From Planotetraspora phitsanulokensis (lineage in GTDB: Bacteria; Actinomycetota; Actinomycetes; Streptosporangiales; Streptosporangiaceae), in assembly GCF_016863295.1 (NCBI RefSeq), contig NZ_BOOP01000053.1, positions 1-61,041 on the forward strand: a DNA stretch of 61,041 nucleotides. Reading direction: 5' to 3'. Positions 1 through 7,858 of this stretch are shown here, piece by piece. The notes beneath the pieces are model-generated. The model was given only the letters and a program-made list of their open reading frames with translations, had not been told where the DNA came from and did no database searches. A program made the translations under genes and the position numbers. Position 1 is the first letter of the stretch; the number at the start of each line of letters is the position of its first letter.

Positions 1-432
1 AGCGGGGTCAGCCACGACCTGAATGTTCATACCGTGGCGTTTGTGCTTGCCGGAGTAATACGGCTTCTGCTCGGCGACGCGATCGATTGGGATCAGCGTG
101 CCGTCGAGGATGGCGTAGGCCAGTCGAGAAGCTCGAACGGCGGCAGCGTGTAAGTCGTCAGCGAGGGCTGCCAGGAGGTCGACCGACTCCCGCACATAGC
201 GCCAGGCTGTCGTGGTGCCGATGCCGAACCCAGCGGCCAGGCGGGCGTAGGTATCCCCGTTGCGCAGGTGAGCCAGCACCAGCAGCGCTTGCCGGCCCGG
301 ATCCAGGCGCCGCCACCGGCATCGATGTTGGGCACGCTGAGCGCGGATGAGATCAGCCAGGCGGACGAGCGTGCGGTTCGACAGCGGAATCGCGGCAGGG
401 TAAGACAGCAACGAGGCTCCCAGTCGGGGCAT
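1..432 (-). mobile_element. IS5-family transposase, 5' part (runs off window)
   Basis: This is the N-terminal part of a DDE transposase of the IS5 group (DDE_Tnp_4 / HARBI1-like). It begins at an ATG at 432 and is open through about 144 codons to the window edge. The reading contains a helix-turn-helix region (RNGDTYARLAAGFGIGTTTA), then the first DDE aspartate in AILDGTLIPIDRV, followed by YYSGKHKRHGMNIQVVAD. No stop or frameshift is seen in the visible part, so the copy could be intact beyond the edge. A partial inverted copy lies at 2192-2592. Confidence 0.85.
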
Positions 433-535
433 CGGATCCTAGTCGACTGCTGTCTTACCGGGGCCTCCCCTCACCCCGTATCTGGCCTCACTCCCATCAC
501 CGTGACCAGCATGATCACGATGGAAAAGGCTCACT
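348..535 (-). repeat. Inverted repeat copy A (IS5-type leader and 5' end)
   Basis: About 188 bp here are nearly identical, in inverted orientation, to 2192-2378. The segment covers the untranslated leader of the transposase and its first codons. The two copies flank the regulator/SnoaL module at 663-2089. They differ at scattered positions, so they are not a very recent duplication. Confidence 0.85.
399..459 (-). promoter_or_regulatory. Hairpin enclosing the transposase start codon
   Basis: Two perfectly complementary 12-nt arms (GGTAAGACAGCA at 399-410 and TGCTGTCTTACC at 448-459) enclose the transposase ATG at 432. The same structure is kept in the inverted copy at 2267-2278 and 2316-2327. 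In the transcript it would place the start codon in the loop, which could limit translation. That role is inferred; the arms are seen directly. Confidence 0.55.
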
Positions 536-662
536 GGTCATCAGGGGGACGATCTGGCGTTGCCGAGGGATCCAGTCCAGGTGCTGATCATCCTTGTTAC
601 GAACGAACACTGAACCTGAACCTCGCGCAGCGCAGACGACAGAACCTGATCACCCAACCCGG

Positions 663-1511
663 TCAGCTGAACGGCTGCAGGCCGATCGTCGCCAGCAGGT
701 CGAGCTGCCCGGCCGCCTCGCTGTCCTGCGCGCTGGTGTAGACGATCAACCGGAGGTCGGTGTCACGTACAGTGAGGAAGTCGCTGTCCATTGTGATCGG
801 TCCGATCTCGGGGTGCAGGAACGTCCGACTGCTCAAGCCGGGCTGGGGGGCGGCCAGGCGCTGCTCCCACAGGTCGGCGAAGTCTGTGCTGACTTCCAGC
901 AGATCGTCGATGAGGTCGCCGAGCAGCTTGTCCTTCGGATAGCGGCTTCGAGCCTCGCGCAGATCGGAGACCAGTTCCAGGCGGAGCAGGCGCTCCTCGG
1001 CCTCGGTGCGGATATAGCGTGTTGGAGCGCCGGTGAAGACGGTCCATGCGAGGTTCCGCTCACGCATCGGCAGTGCCGACGTGTCGCCGGCCAGGGCATA
1101 CGCGAGCGGGTTGGACGTGATGCACTGCCACGAGGCGTCGACGACCTGGACGGGCAGGTCGGTCAGGCGGTCCAGGATCCGCTGCACGCTCGGCGTGATG
1201 TGACGCTTGATGCTCCCGTGGGCCGGCTCGGCCTGATCCGCGACGCGGAAGAGATGTGCGCGCTCCTGGTCAGAAAGCCGCAGCACCCGGGCGAGCGACA
1301 TGAGCACCGACGGCGACGGGTGGATCGCGCGGCCCTGCTCCAAGCGGGCGAGGTATTCGACCGACAACCCGGAAAGCTGGGCGACCTCCTGCCGGCGCAG
1401 GCCGAGCACGCGGCGCCGGCCGCCCTCCGGAAGGCCTACCTCGGCGGGTGACACGCGGCCGCGCCAGAGGCGCAGGCTGCACGCGAGCTCGTTCGAATCT
1501 GAAACCACCAC
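663..1511 (-). CDS. XRE-family regulator with MmyB-like ligand-binding domain
   Basis: A 282-residue transcription factor. Residues ~10-75 form an XRE helix-turn-helix (VLGLRRQEVAQLSGLSVEYL, then LEQGR), and ~105-265 form the MmyB-like C-terminal domain, which binds fatty acids or similar ligands in characterised relatives. The GTG start at 1511 follows a GAGTGAGG stretch. It diverges from the SnoaL-like gene at 1685, so that gene is the likely target. Three other regulators of this family occur in the window (11182, 26540, 54220). Confidence 0.9.
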   Translation of the reverse strand: MVVSDSNELACSLRLWRGRVSPAEVGLPEGGRRRVLGLRRQEVAQLSGLSVEYLARLEQGRAIHPSPSVLMSLARVLRLSDQERAHLFRVADQAEPAHGSIKRHITPSVQRILDRLTDLPVQVVDASWQCITSNPLAYALAGDTSALPMRERNLAWTVFTGAPTRYIRTEAEERLLRLELVSDLREARSRYPKDKLLGDLIDDLLEVSTDFADLWEQRLAAPQPGLSSRTFLHPEIGPITMDSDFLTVRDTDLRLIVYTSAQDSEAAGQLDLLATIGLQPFS

Positions 1512-1684
1512 CTCACTCTAGGTCCGCGCGGCAGGCACAGGGTCGCCCTGCCAGTACGAGGCTCGGCAGGTCCATTTTGCCTGGTGTGCGGAGAGGTAAG
1601 TATCGGATCGCGGCCCCGTTCTGGGGCCGGCCGGATCAACCCGTCACCACGGGTGTGGCTACCAACAGAGTGGAGAGATTGACG

Positions 1685-2089
1685 ATGAGTACAGGCATGT
1701 CTGCAGAGGAGCTGCGCGAGTTCTACGGGCGGTACGTGGAGATGGCGAACACGCGTGACTTCGACGGGATGCGCGAGCTCCTTCACGACGAGGTCATCCT
1801 GGGCGGCACTCCAGTTGCCCGTGAAGCCATCATCACCGAGTTCCGCAAGCACACCGATGCCGTCCCGGACATCCACTGGGAGGTCCAGGAACTTCTCGTG
1901 GAGGGCGGTCACATCGCTGCTCGCGCGCTCGACACCGGAACGCCGGTGGCGGAGTGGAACGGTCTGGCCCCCAACGGAGCGAGCATCTCCGTCGCCGAGA
2001 CCGCGTTTTACGAGGTCGTGGACGGCCGATTCAAGGTCATGTGGTACATGATGGACGTCGACGCACTGCGGCAGCAGCTCGTCGGCTGA
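1685..2089 (+). CDS. SnoaL-like / NTF2-fold protein
   Basis: A 134-residue single-domain protein of the SnoaL-like (polyketide cyclase / NTF2 fold) group. The helical start (EELREFYGRYVEMANTRDFD) and the sequence LHDEVILGG fit the fold, which often serves as a small hydrolase, isomerase or cyclase. The ATG at 1685 is preceded by GGAGAG at 1672-1677. The longer frame upstream has no ribosome site and was not used. It is divergent from the MmyB-type regulator at 663-1511; substrate unknown. Confidence 0.85.
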   Translation: MSTGMSAEELREFYGRYVEMANTRDFDGMRELLHDEVILGGTPVAREAIITEFRKHTDAVPDIHWEVQELLVEGGHIAARALDTGTPVAEWNGLAPNGASISVAETAFYEVVDGRFKVMWYMMDVDALRQQLVG

Positions 2090-2191
2090 CCCACGATCGG
2101 TCCCCCGCAGGGTGACCTCGGTGTCCGCCAACGCCCATGCCCCCGCCGGAGTGACGCGAGATCGTCGCCGTCACTCCGGCGGCCACTTCCA

Positions 2192-2378
2192 AGTGAGCCT
2201 TTTCCATCGTGATCATGCTGGTCACGGTGATGGGGTTAGGCCAGATACGGGGTGAGGGGAGGCCCCGGTAAGACAGCAGTCGACCAAGATCCGATGCCCC
2301 AACCGGGAGCCTCGTTGCTGTCTTACCCTGCCGCGATTCCGCTGTCGAACTGTACCCTCGTCCGCCTGGCTGATCTCA
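2192..2378 (+). repeat. Inverted repeat copy B (IS5-type leader and 5' end)
   Basis: Inverted partner of 348-535. Similarity begins at AGTGAGCC (2192) and ends at TGATCTCA (2378), where an internal deletion of the transposase starts. Confidence 0.85.
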
Positions 2379-2592
2379 GCTGACCCCGCCGGCCGGCTCG
2401 TCTGGGCCTCGCAGGCCCTGCCAGGGAGAACGCACGACCTGACCGCCGCCCGAACGGTCGGCCTCATCGACGCACTCACCAGCAGCAACGTGAAGACGTT
2501 CGCCGACAAGGGATACCAAGGGGCCGGCGGCACCATCCGCACCCCGTTCAAACGCCACCGCCACCGGCCACGGCTCTCCCGCGCACAGAAGT
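2294..2592 (+). pseudogene. Internally deleted IS5-family transposase
   Basis: The ATG at 2294 opens the same protein as the transposase at 1-432, but after LVRLADL the sequence jumps to the C-terminal catalytic part (VWASQALPGRTHDLTAA, then TFADKGYQG and RTPFKRHR). Roughly 110 codons, including the first catalytic aspartate, are missing. The end of the gene is lost near 2592, where unrelated sequence begins. It cannot encode an active transposase. Confidence 0.8.
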
Positions 2593-2935
2593 TGGTGAGG
2601 CGGAAGCGGTCTTTCCACTCCGGCGCCTTGACGCCGGTCAACGCTGTGACCAGATCGGCGAGTTGCACCCACGATCAGCTGGACCAGTCCGGCCACGATC
2701 GCCCAAGCGCCCCACACGCGCAGCACCGCCGGGATACCGGACGCGCAGGAAGTCCGAGAAGACGGCACCGGCGGACCGTCGATGCCCGATCGGTCGCAGT
2801 TGGCCACAAGCGCCGTGGCGCCGCGGTCCAGTATGGCTTCGAGCGCGTCGAAGGTGTCGGGCTGGTCTGCGTCCGCGCCGCATACCTTGCCGTCGTTCAG
2901 GGGCAGGGACGGGCAAAGGACCGTTTGTGAGAACG
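2593..2935 (-). other. Mosaic of gene fragments
   Basis: No intact gene. The minus strand reads as three joined pieces: a short unidentified piece at about 2593-2665 (LADLVTALTGVKAPEWKD), an 84-bp copy of the membrane-protein gene at 57568 (2666-2749), and an unidentified coding-like piece at about 2755-2935 (NDGKVCGADADQPDTFDALE). Confidence 0.5.
2666..2749 (-). repeat. 84-bp copy of part of the membrane gene at 57568-58128
   Basis: This stretch matches 57765-57848 at 82 of 84 positions in the same orientation. It encodes the segment SGIPAVLRVWGAWAIVAGLV of the four-helix membrane protein found there. Sequence on both sides is unrelated to that gene. Confidence 0.85.
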
Positions 2936-3541
2936 CTAGCCGCGTACCGCAGCCAGACCCTGGTCGTACAGGTCAAGAATGTCGCCCTGCCCGTTGCCCT
3001 CGAGCCACGTCGCAGTGGCGGCATCGAAGCACGCGAACGCTGTCGCGACGATGGCACGGGCTTGCCCTCTGTCCATCCCCGAGGGGGCCAGCCTGGCTTC
3101 GAGCACTGGCAGTAGCTGCTCCTGGCAGCGCACGCGCTTCCCAAGATAGGCGGCGCGCAGCGAGTCGGTGTGGTGCACCAAGCGGAAGCGCTCCAGCGCC
3201 TGCTCGGGACTTGTATGGAGGGAGAGCGCGGCCTTGAATGCGGCACGCAACGCCTCCCACGCGCCGGCATCGGCGGGCTGCTTGCGGACGGTTTCCGTCA
3301 GAAGGGTGACGAACTGCTCCTCGCTGCCGCCGATGAGGTCTTCCTTGGTGCCGAAGTAACGGAAGAGGGTGCGCTGGGAGACGCCAGCCTCCCGGGCGAT
3401 CTGCGCGATGGTCGTCTCGTCGTACCCCTGCTGCGTGAACAGGCGCAACGCGGTTTGGAGGATCTCTTGGGTGGCCAGCCGCCGCGTGCGATCCCACAGT
3501 GTGGACGTAGTCGCCCCCTTGCCTTGTGTTCCCTGTGTCAC
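2936..3541 (-). CDS. TetR-family regulator
   Basis: A 201-residue TetR-type repressor. The N-terminal helix-turn-helix is clear at ~24-70 (TIAQIAREAGVSQRTLFRYF, GTKEDL), followed by a helical ligand-binding domain. It faces the short-chain dehydrogenase-like gene at 3727 and is the obvious regulator of it. A 9-bp inverted repeat lies in the shared intergenic region (3559-3595). Confidence 0.92.
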   Translation of the reverse strand: MTQGTQGKGATTSTLWDRTRRLATQEILQTALRLFTQQGYDETTIAQIAREAGVSQRTLFRYFGTKEDLIGGSEEQFVTLLTETVRKQPADAGAWEALRAAFKAALSLHTSPEQALERFRLVHHTDSLRAAYLGKRVRCQEQLLPVLEARLAPSGMDRGQARAIVATAFACFDAATATWLEGNGQGDILDLYDQGLAAVRG

Positions 3542-3558
3542 GTCATCAGCTTAGCGCA

Positions 3559-3595
3559 GCCTGCCAACCTGGCACTCACAACAAGTTTGGCAGGC
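3559..3595. promoter_or_regulatory. Candidate TetR operator
   Basis: GCCTGCCAA at 3559-3567 and TTGGCAGGC at 3587-3595 are perfect inverted 9-bp arms separated by 19 bp, between the TetR gene and its divergent neighbour. Position and symmetry fit an operator. Binding is inferred. Confidence 0.55.
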
Positions 3596-3726
3596 ACTGC
3601 CAGATGGGCGTACGCTGCCATGAAGTGAGACCGGGCGCCTGCACGGCGCTGTGCCTCGCAGTTCCTCTCTGCCTATGGCGACAGGGCTGGAGGCGTCCCC
3701 CGCGCAAATCAGCAAGGAGAACAACC

Positions 3727-4446
3727 GTGGCAACAAAGACAGCACTCATCACCGGCGGAACCAGCGGGATCGGCAAGGCCGCCGCGGAACTGCTCCACTC
3801 GCGCGGCTATCGCGTCATGGTCACCGGCCTCGGCGACCTCGATGACGCCGGCCTTCCCGCCGACGTCATCGCCGTCGAGGCCGACATCAGCTCCCTGACC
3901 GACATCGACCGGGCCGTGGACCAGGCGCGTGAGCACCTGGGCTCCCTCGACCTGCTCCACCTCAACGCGGGCCTGCCTCGTCCCGGCCTTTTGATCGAGT
4001 CCACCGACGAGGCCGCCTTCGACGCCCTGTTCGACATCAACGTCAAGGGCAACTTCTTCACACTGCAAAAGGCGCTCCCCCTACTGAATGAAGGCGCGTC
4101 CGTGGTGTTCACCGTCGGCGCCGGCGAGGGACTCGGCGCCGCCATGACCGCTTCCAAGGGAGCTCTGCTGCCTCTCGTGCGCTCCCTGGCCATCGAACTC
4201 GCCCCCCGCCGCATCCGCGTCAACGCGGTAAGCCCCGGCATGGTCAACACCCCCGCGTACAGCAAGATGGGTATCTCCCCGGACACGATCGCCTCCTGGG
4301 GTGAAAGCGTTCCCCTCGGCCGCGTCGGAGCCCCTGCCGACATCGCCGAAGCTGTCGCCTTCCTCGCATCCGATGGCGCCAGCTACATAACGGGCGACAA
4401 TCTGATCGTCTCCGGCGGCACCGGCGTCCACACCCGCCCTATGTAG
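3727..4446 (+). CDS. SDR-family protein lacking the catalytic tyrosine
   Basis: A 239-residue classical short-chain dehydrogenase/reductase fold. The GTG at 3727 follows AAGGAGA (3714-3720). The nucleotide-binding motif TGGTSGIGK is at residues 9-17 and LNAG near 79-82. In the active-site motif YxxxK, the tyrosine is replaced by methionine (residue 140, AMTASK), although Lys144 remains, and the usual serine region reads FTVGAGEG. Normal SDR catalysis is therefore doubtful. It is divergent from the TetR gene at 2936. Confidence 0.85.
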   Translation: MATKTALITGGTSGIGKAAAELLHSRGYRVMVTGLGDLDDAGLPADVIAVEADISSLTDIDRAVDQAREHLGSLDLLHLNAGLPRPGLLIESTDEAAFDALFDINVKGNFFTLQKALPLLNEGASVVFTVGAGEGLGAAMTASKGALLPLVRSLAIELAPRRIRVNAVSPGMVNTPAYSKMGISPDTIASWGESVPLGRVGAPADIAEAVAFLASDGASYITGDNLIVSGGTGVHTRPM

Positions 4447-4570
4447 GTGATGGCGGCGGCCCCAAGCCGATCAGCACCCTCGTGAGCTTCTGACGCTCCG
4501 CCGGGTCTTCAGACCGAGCCTGCCGTCCCGCTCACCGGCTGGGCAGTGGGTGCACGGGTGCACTACGGGG

Positions 4571-4607
4571 CCTCGAACTGGCCGCCGCCGCGGCGGCCAG
4601 TTCGAGG
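4571..4607. terminator. Strong hairpin 1 after the SDR gene
   Basis: A perfect 17-bp stem (CCTCGAACTGGCCGCCG with its complement) around a 3-nt loop. There is no U-tract, which is common for actinomycete terminators. It lies 125 bp downstream of the SDR stop. Confidence 0.5.
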
Positions 4608-4652
4608 TGGGAGTTCGTGTCCAGTTCGAACCGGCCGCAGGGGTTCACGTGG

Positions 4653-4688
4653 GCCCGAAACGGCGGGACAGGGCCCGCCGTTTCGGGC
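4653..4688. terminator. Strong hairpin 2, in tandem with hairpin 1
   Basis: A perfect 15-bp stem (GCCCGAAACGGCGGG with its complement) around a 6-nt loop, 45 bp beyond the first hairpin. Two such stems in tandem between gene units suggest a bidirectional terminator or a residue of a mobile element end. Confidence 0.5.
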
Positions 4689-4793
4689 GATGCACAGCTG
4701 GACATGGCCGGCGCGGCATCGGTCGCCCTCTTTGTCCAACCCAGCGGCCACGCCGGCTACCGACTCGGCGCCCGCGACGGTGGCCGCTTAAGA

Positions 4794-4952
4794 TCAACCC
4801 ACGGCACTACCTCGTCGAGCCTTTTGCACCGCTCCGAGGACGCGACCCATCCCGAACTCCCGCGCCATATCGGCACAGGTTCGACCTGTCGTACGAACCA
4901 GTCTCACCGCGTCTTGCTTGAACTCATCGCCGAACTTCGATGGTCGTGCCAC
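4794..4952 (-). pseudogene. IS3-family OrfA fragment
   Basis: From a GTG at 4952 the minus strand reads ARPSKFGDEFKQDAVRLVR and TCADMAREFGM, the characteristic start of IS3-family OrfA (Tnp_IS3 helix-turn-helix protein). The match stops after about 40 codons and continues in unrelated sequence to a stop at 4794. No OrfB follows. Confidence 0.7.
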
Positions 4953-5123
4953 CCGAAGGCTCCCCTCTATGGAACAAGATCCATTGTCAGGGGGCGTCCC
5001 CTCGGGGAACCTCAATCTCCGTGCTCGACGCGCGTATTGCTCGCGGCAGCGACGTTGGCTTGACGCGCCTCATCGCTGGCCACCCGTTCGGCGATGCGGT
5101 CGTTTTCGTTGTCCTCCACCTGT

Positions 5124-5495
5124 TCACAGCCATGTCGTCGCCAGCCAGACAGTGAGGGCCGCGGCGAGGAGGAGGGTGATGTTGAGGGCGATCCGGCGGT
5201 CCCCGCGGCTCAGGTGCAGGGTGGTCGCGCCGACCTGGAGGACCACGAAGCCGATGGCCGCGGCCAGGGCCAGCCAGGAGGCGATGCGGGTCAGCGGCGG
5301 GAGGAGCAACCCGATCGCGCCGAGTACCTCGATCACGCCGATGGCCCTGACGGCCGGGCTCGGCATGTCGTCCACCCAGGCCATCATCGGCCGGAGCCGT
5401 TCACGACTCCGGCCCACCTTCACCCCGCCCGCGTAGAGGTAGAAGAGAGCGAGCAGGCCGGCGACGATCCAATACGCGACGTTCACGGTGCCCAT
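5124..5495 (-). CDS. DoxX-like membrane protein
   Basis: A 123-residue integral membrane protein with four predicted hydrophobic helices, matching the DoxX/DoxX-like family in length and in the first-helix signature FYLYAGGVKV. The biochemical role of short DoxX-like proteins is not settled. It lies 43 bp downstream of the cupin gene on the same strand, so the two probably form an operon controlled by the divergent LysR gene. Confidence 0.8.
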   Translation of the reverse strand: MGTVNVAYWIVAGLLALFYLYAGGVKVGRSRERLRPMMAWVDDMPSPAVRAIGVIEVLGAIGLLLPPLTRIASWLALAAAIGFVVLQVGATTLHLSRGDRRIALNITLLLAAALTVWLATTWL

Positions 5496-5538
5496 CCGCG
5501 GGTGCCGTGCGTAGGCGGCCCGGAGAAGACGGGCAGCG

Positions 5539-6048
5539 TCACGCCTCCGCCTTCCGGGCGAAGTCGGTGGCGGGCTCGGTGGCGTAGCGGCGCATCGCCT
5601 GGATGTTCGCCTGCGGGGTCATCGCCCGGCCACCGGCGATCATGTCCTCCAGGTCGCGGAAGTACTGCACGTAGAGATCGGGCGTGAACGTGCTGAGCAT
5701 GACGGCCGGTTCGTCGGTCACGTTGGCGAAGGTGTGCGGGGCGCCGGGCGGGACCATCACGAGCGTGCCCGCCGTCGCGTCGTAGTCCTTGTCGCCGACC
5801 GTGAACCGCACCGCGCCGGAGATGATGTAGAAGCCCTCGTCGTGCTGGGCGTGGCGGTGCTGCGGCGGTCCAGGCGTGTGCGGTGCGAGGACGGATTCGG
5901 CAATTCCGAGGCGGTGCCCGGTGTTGCTGCCGTCTTCGAGGATACGCAGTCGCGTGGTGCCCAGGACGATCGTTTCGCCGTCGCCCGGGCTGACCACCGA
6001 TACGGCGGGGTCGGCGGTCGGCTCACTGGTCTTCGGTTGGTCGGTCAT
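5539..6048 (-). CDS. Cupin-domain protein
   Basis: A 169-residue single-cupin protein. Motif 1 is QHRHAQHDEGFYIISG (metal-binding histidines and glutamate) and motif 2 includes PPGAPHTF with the last histidine ligand. Such proteins are small dioxygenases, isomerases or sugar/metabolite-binding proteins; the substrate cannot be told. It is the first gene of a likely cupin-DoxX operon divergent from LysR at 6129. Confidence 0.88.
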   Translation of the reverse strand: MTDQPKTSEPTADPAVSVVSPGDGETIVLGTTRLRILEDGSNTGHRLGIAESVLAPHTPGPPQHRHAQHDEGFYIISGAVRFTVGDKDYDATAGTLVMVPPGAPHTFANVTDEPAVMLSTFTPDLYVQYFRDLEDMIAGGRAMTPQANIQAMRRYATEPATDFARKAEA

Positions 6049-6103
6049 GTCTCGATCTCACTGTCAGTGCACCACGCCTGTCCAAGATCTGTTCTGTGCC
6101 GCC

Positions 6104-6120
6104 GATACCGCACGGGTATC
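6104..6120. promoter_or_regulatory. Candidate LysR-type operator
   Basis: GATACC at 6104-6109 and GGTATC at 6115-6120 form an inverted repeat with a 5-bp spacer, 8 bp before the LysR start and in the divergent promoter region of the cupin gene. The A/T-rich symmetric shape fits an LTTR box. Confidence 0.5.
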
Positions 6121-6128
6121 GTCGCACC

Positions 6129-7004
6129 ATGGAGCTACGCACGCTGCGCTATTTCGTGGCGGTCGCCGACGAACTTCACTTCGGCCGGGCCGCCGCCCGG
6201 CTGCACATGAGTCAGCCGCCGCTGAGCCGGGCGATCAAGCAGTTGGAGACCGAGGTCGGTGCCCCGCTGTTCGACCGCTCGCCCGCCGGAGTCGCGCTCA
6301 CTCCGGTGGGGGCCGTGCTGCTAGACGAGGCGCGGGCCCTGCTCTACCAGGCCGACCGGTTGCGCGTACGCGTGGCCGCGGCGGCCGGCACCGCGGTCAT
6401 CACGGTGGGTTTCCTGGGGGACACCGCCGACCCGGGTGCGACCCGGCTGGCCGACGCCTACCGCCGCCGGCACCCGCAGGTCGAGGTCCGCATCCGCGAG
6501 ACCGACCTGACCGATCCCACCTGCGGGCTGCACGCCGGACTGGTCGACGTCGCCCTGACCCGCGGGCCGTTCGACGAGACCGGCCTGACCGTGCGGGAGT
6601 TGCGCGCCGACCCGGTGGGCGCGCTGGTGCGCGCGGACGATCCGCTTGCCGGGCGGGACAGCGTGAAGCTGGCCGATCTGGCCGACCGCCGCTGGTTCCT
6701 GTTCCCGGTGGGCACTGACCCCGTCTGGCAGTCGTACTGGAACGGCGGGGCGCCCCGGGAGGGGCCGGTGGTGCGGGCCGTCCAGGAGTGCCGGCAAGCC
6801 GTTCTCTGGAACGGCACGGTCGGCATGACTCTCCTGGACCATGAGCAGGCGGACGGGCTCGCCGTGGTGCCGCTGATCGACATGCCGCCGAGCTGTGTGG
6901 TGGTGGCGTGGAACAAGGGCGACACGAATCCGCTGATCCGCTCGTTCGTCCGGACCGCGATCGCCGCCTACCGCGACGGAGCACCCACTGCCGGCGCGGC
7001 GTGA
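6129..7004 (+). CDS. LysR-family transcriptional regulator
   Basis: A 291-residue LysR-type regulator. It begins ELRTLRYFVAVADELHFGRA, with the winged helix-turn-helix at residues 1-60 (AAARLHMSQPPLSRAIKQLE) and a periplasmic-binding-protein-like effector domain at ~90-285. It is divergent from the cupin/DoxX pair and likely controls it. The ATG at 6129 is set by family alignment. Confidence 0.93.
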   Translation: MELRTLRYFVAVADELHFGRAAARLHMSQPPLSRAIKQLETEVGAPLFDRSPAGVALTPVGAVLLDEARALLYQADRLRVRVAAAAGTAVITVGFLGDTADPGATRLADAYRRRHPQVEVRIRETDLTDPTCGLHAGLVDVALTRGPFDETGLTVRELRADPVGALVRADDPLAGRDSVKLADLADRRWFLFPVGTDPVWQSYWNGGAPREGPVVRAVQECRQAVLWNGTVGMTLLDHEQADGLAVVPLIDMPPSCVVVAWNKGDTNPLIRSFVRTAIAAYRDGAPTAGAA

Positions 7005-7458
7005 CCGAGATCCGGGTACTCGCTCTTCGGGCGGGCTCGGCGGCCGTTGACGGCCAGATCGCGGAACGACGGTGAGTCCCCGCCGGGGAGAAGCCCGACA
7101 ACCCCCGTGCCGTCGAGAAACCCACGCTCGGCACACCGACTTGCGACGCGGTGGACGCCAAAGGGATTGATCCCAACGTGATCCTCGGGCAACTGATCGC
7201 TCTCGCCAGGGAAATCGGCTCTCCCCTCGCGCCGTGGGAGACCTGACCTAAAAGGGTCGGGCGTGGGAGAGACCAGACGCAGGTTCGACCGCTGACCCGG
7301 GAGCAGGACACCGGCTCCGGCGAGGAGCTGGGCGAGTCGGAGCGTGAGGAGCCGACGCGGCTGCGCAGGCAAAGGGCGTGCTGGCCTCAAGGGCTGGGGT
7401 CTACGAGGCGCAGAGCAGCGAGCACGACTTGGGCACGACACCGGCCTCCTCGCAGCTC
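7005..7458. other. Intergenic, possible transposase debris
   Basis: No intact gene. The plus strand near 7295-7375 reads SEREEPTRLRRQR, weakly like the coiled-coil end of an IS3 OrfA. A short open plus-strand piece (DPNVILGQLIALAREIGS, about 7150-7245) ends at a TGA; its family is unknown. Confidence 0.3.
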
Positions 7459-7732
7459 TACCAGTACAAACGCAGAGTTATGTCAGTAGTCGCGCAGGGT
7501 TTTGTCAGCGCGGGCGCAGACTTATGTCAGTAACTGCGCAGAGTTATGTCAGTGGCTCTGAGCGGGGAGGTGCTCGTGCTGACGCTGGCCGCAGTGAGCT
7601 CTCCGTTGTCATGGGCTCTGCGTCGTGATCGACAATGCGTCTGATCAGGAAAACATCTCACGGCTAGTTGCCGGCAGCTTGGCCCACTGACAAAACTCTG
7701 CGCATTTACTGTCAGTAGCACTGCGCTCAACA
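7459..7732. mobile_element. Miniature element copy 1 with 22-bp iterated ends
   Basis: Four direct copies of a CGCAGAGTTATGTCAGT-like motif begin at 7471, 7493, 7515 and 7537, exactly 22 bp apart. About 140 bp further on, the motif appears twice in the opposite orientation (CACTGACAAAACTCTGCGC and the following CTGTCAGTAGCACTGCG), ending with CTCAACA at 7732. No gene fits inside. The layout resembles the ends of IS21, Tn7 or Tn5053-type elements, so a non-autonomous derivative is inferred. The left boundary is not resolved. Confidence 0.6.
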
Positions 7733-7858
7733 CCACCGCCCGCACTGGACACGCGAACCCGCCCAGATCGCGCACCGCCTTGACACCTGCCGGCGGCGGG
7801 TGAAATCACGTTCTTGCAAGATCTTCGTGCAGGGGTGAGCAGGAGTCCGGAAAGCCTC

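Noticed and set aside
594-1451. Long plus-strand open frame across the MmyB regulator
   Set aside because: It is the opposite strand of a clear regulator gene and has composition expected from GC-rich codon bias.
7471-7560. CRISPR-like array, because of four regularly spaced repeats
   Set aside because: The repeat unit is 22 bp with almost no spacer, the spacers are not unique between copies, and no cas genes are present.
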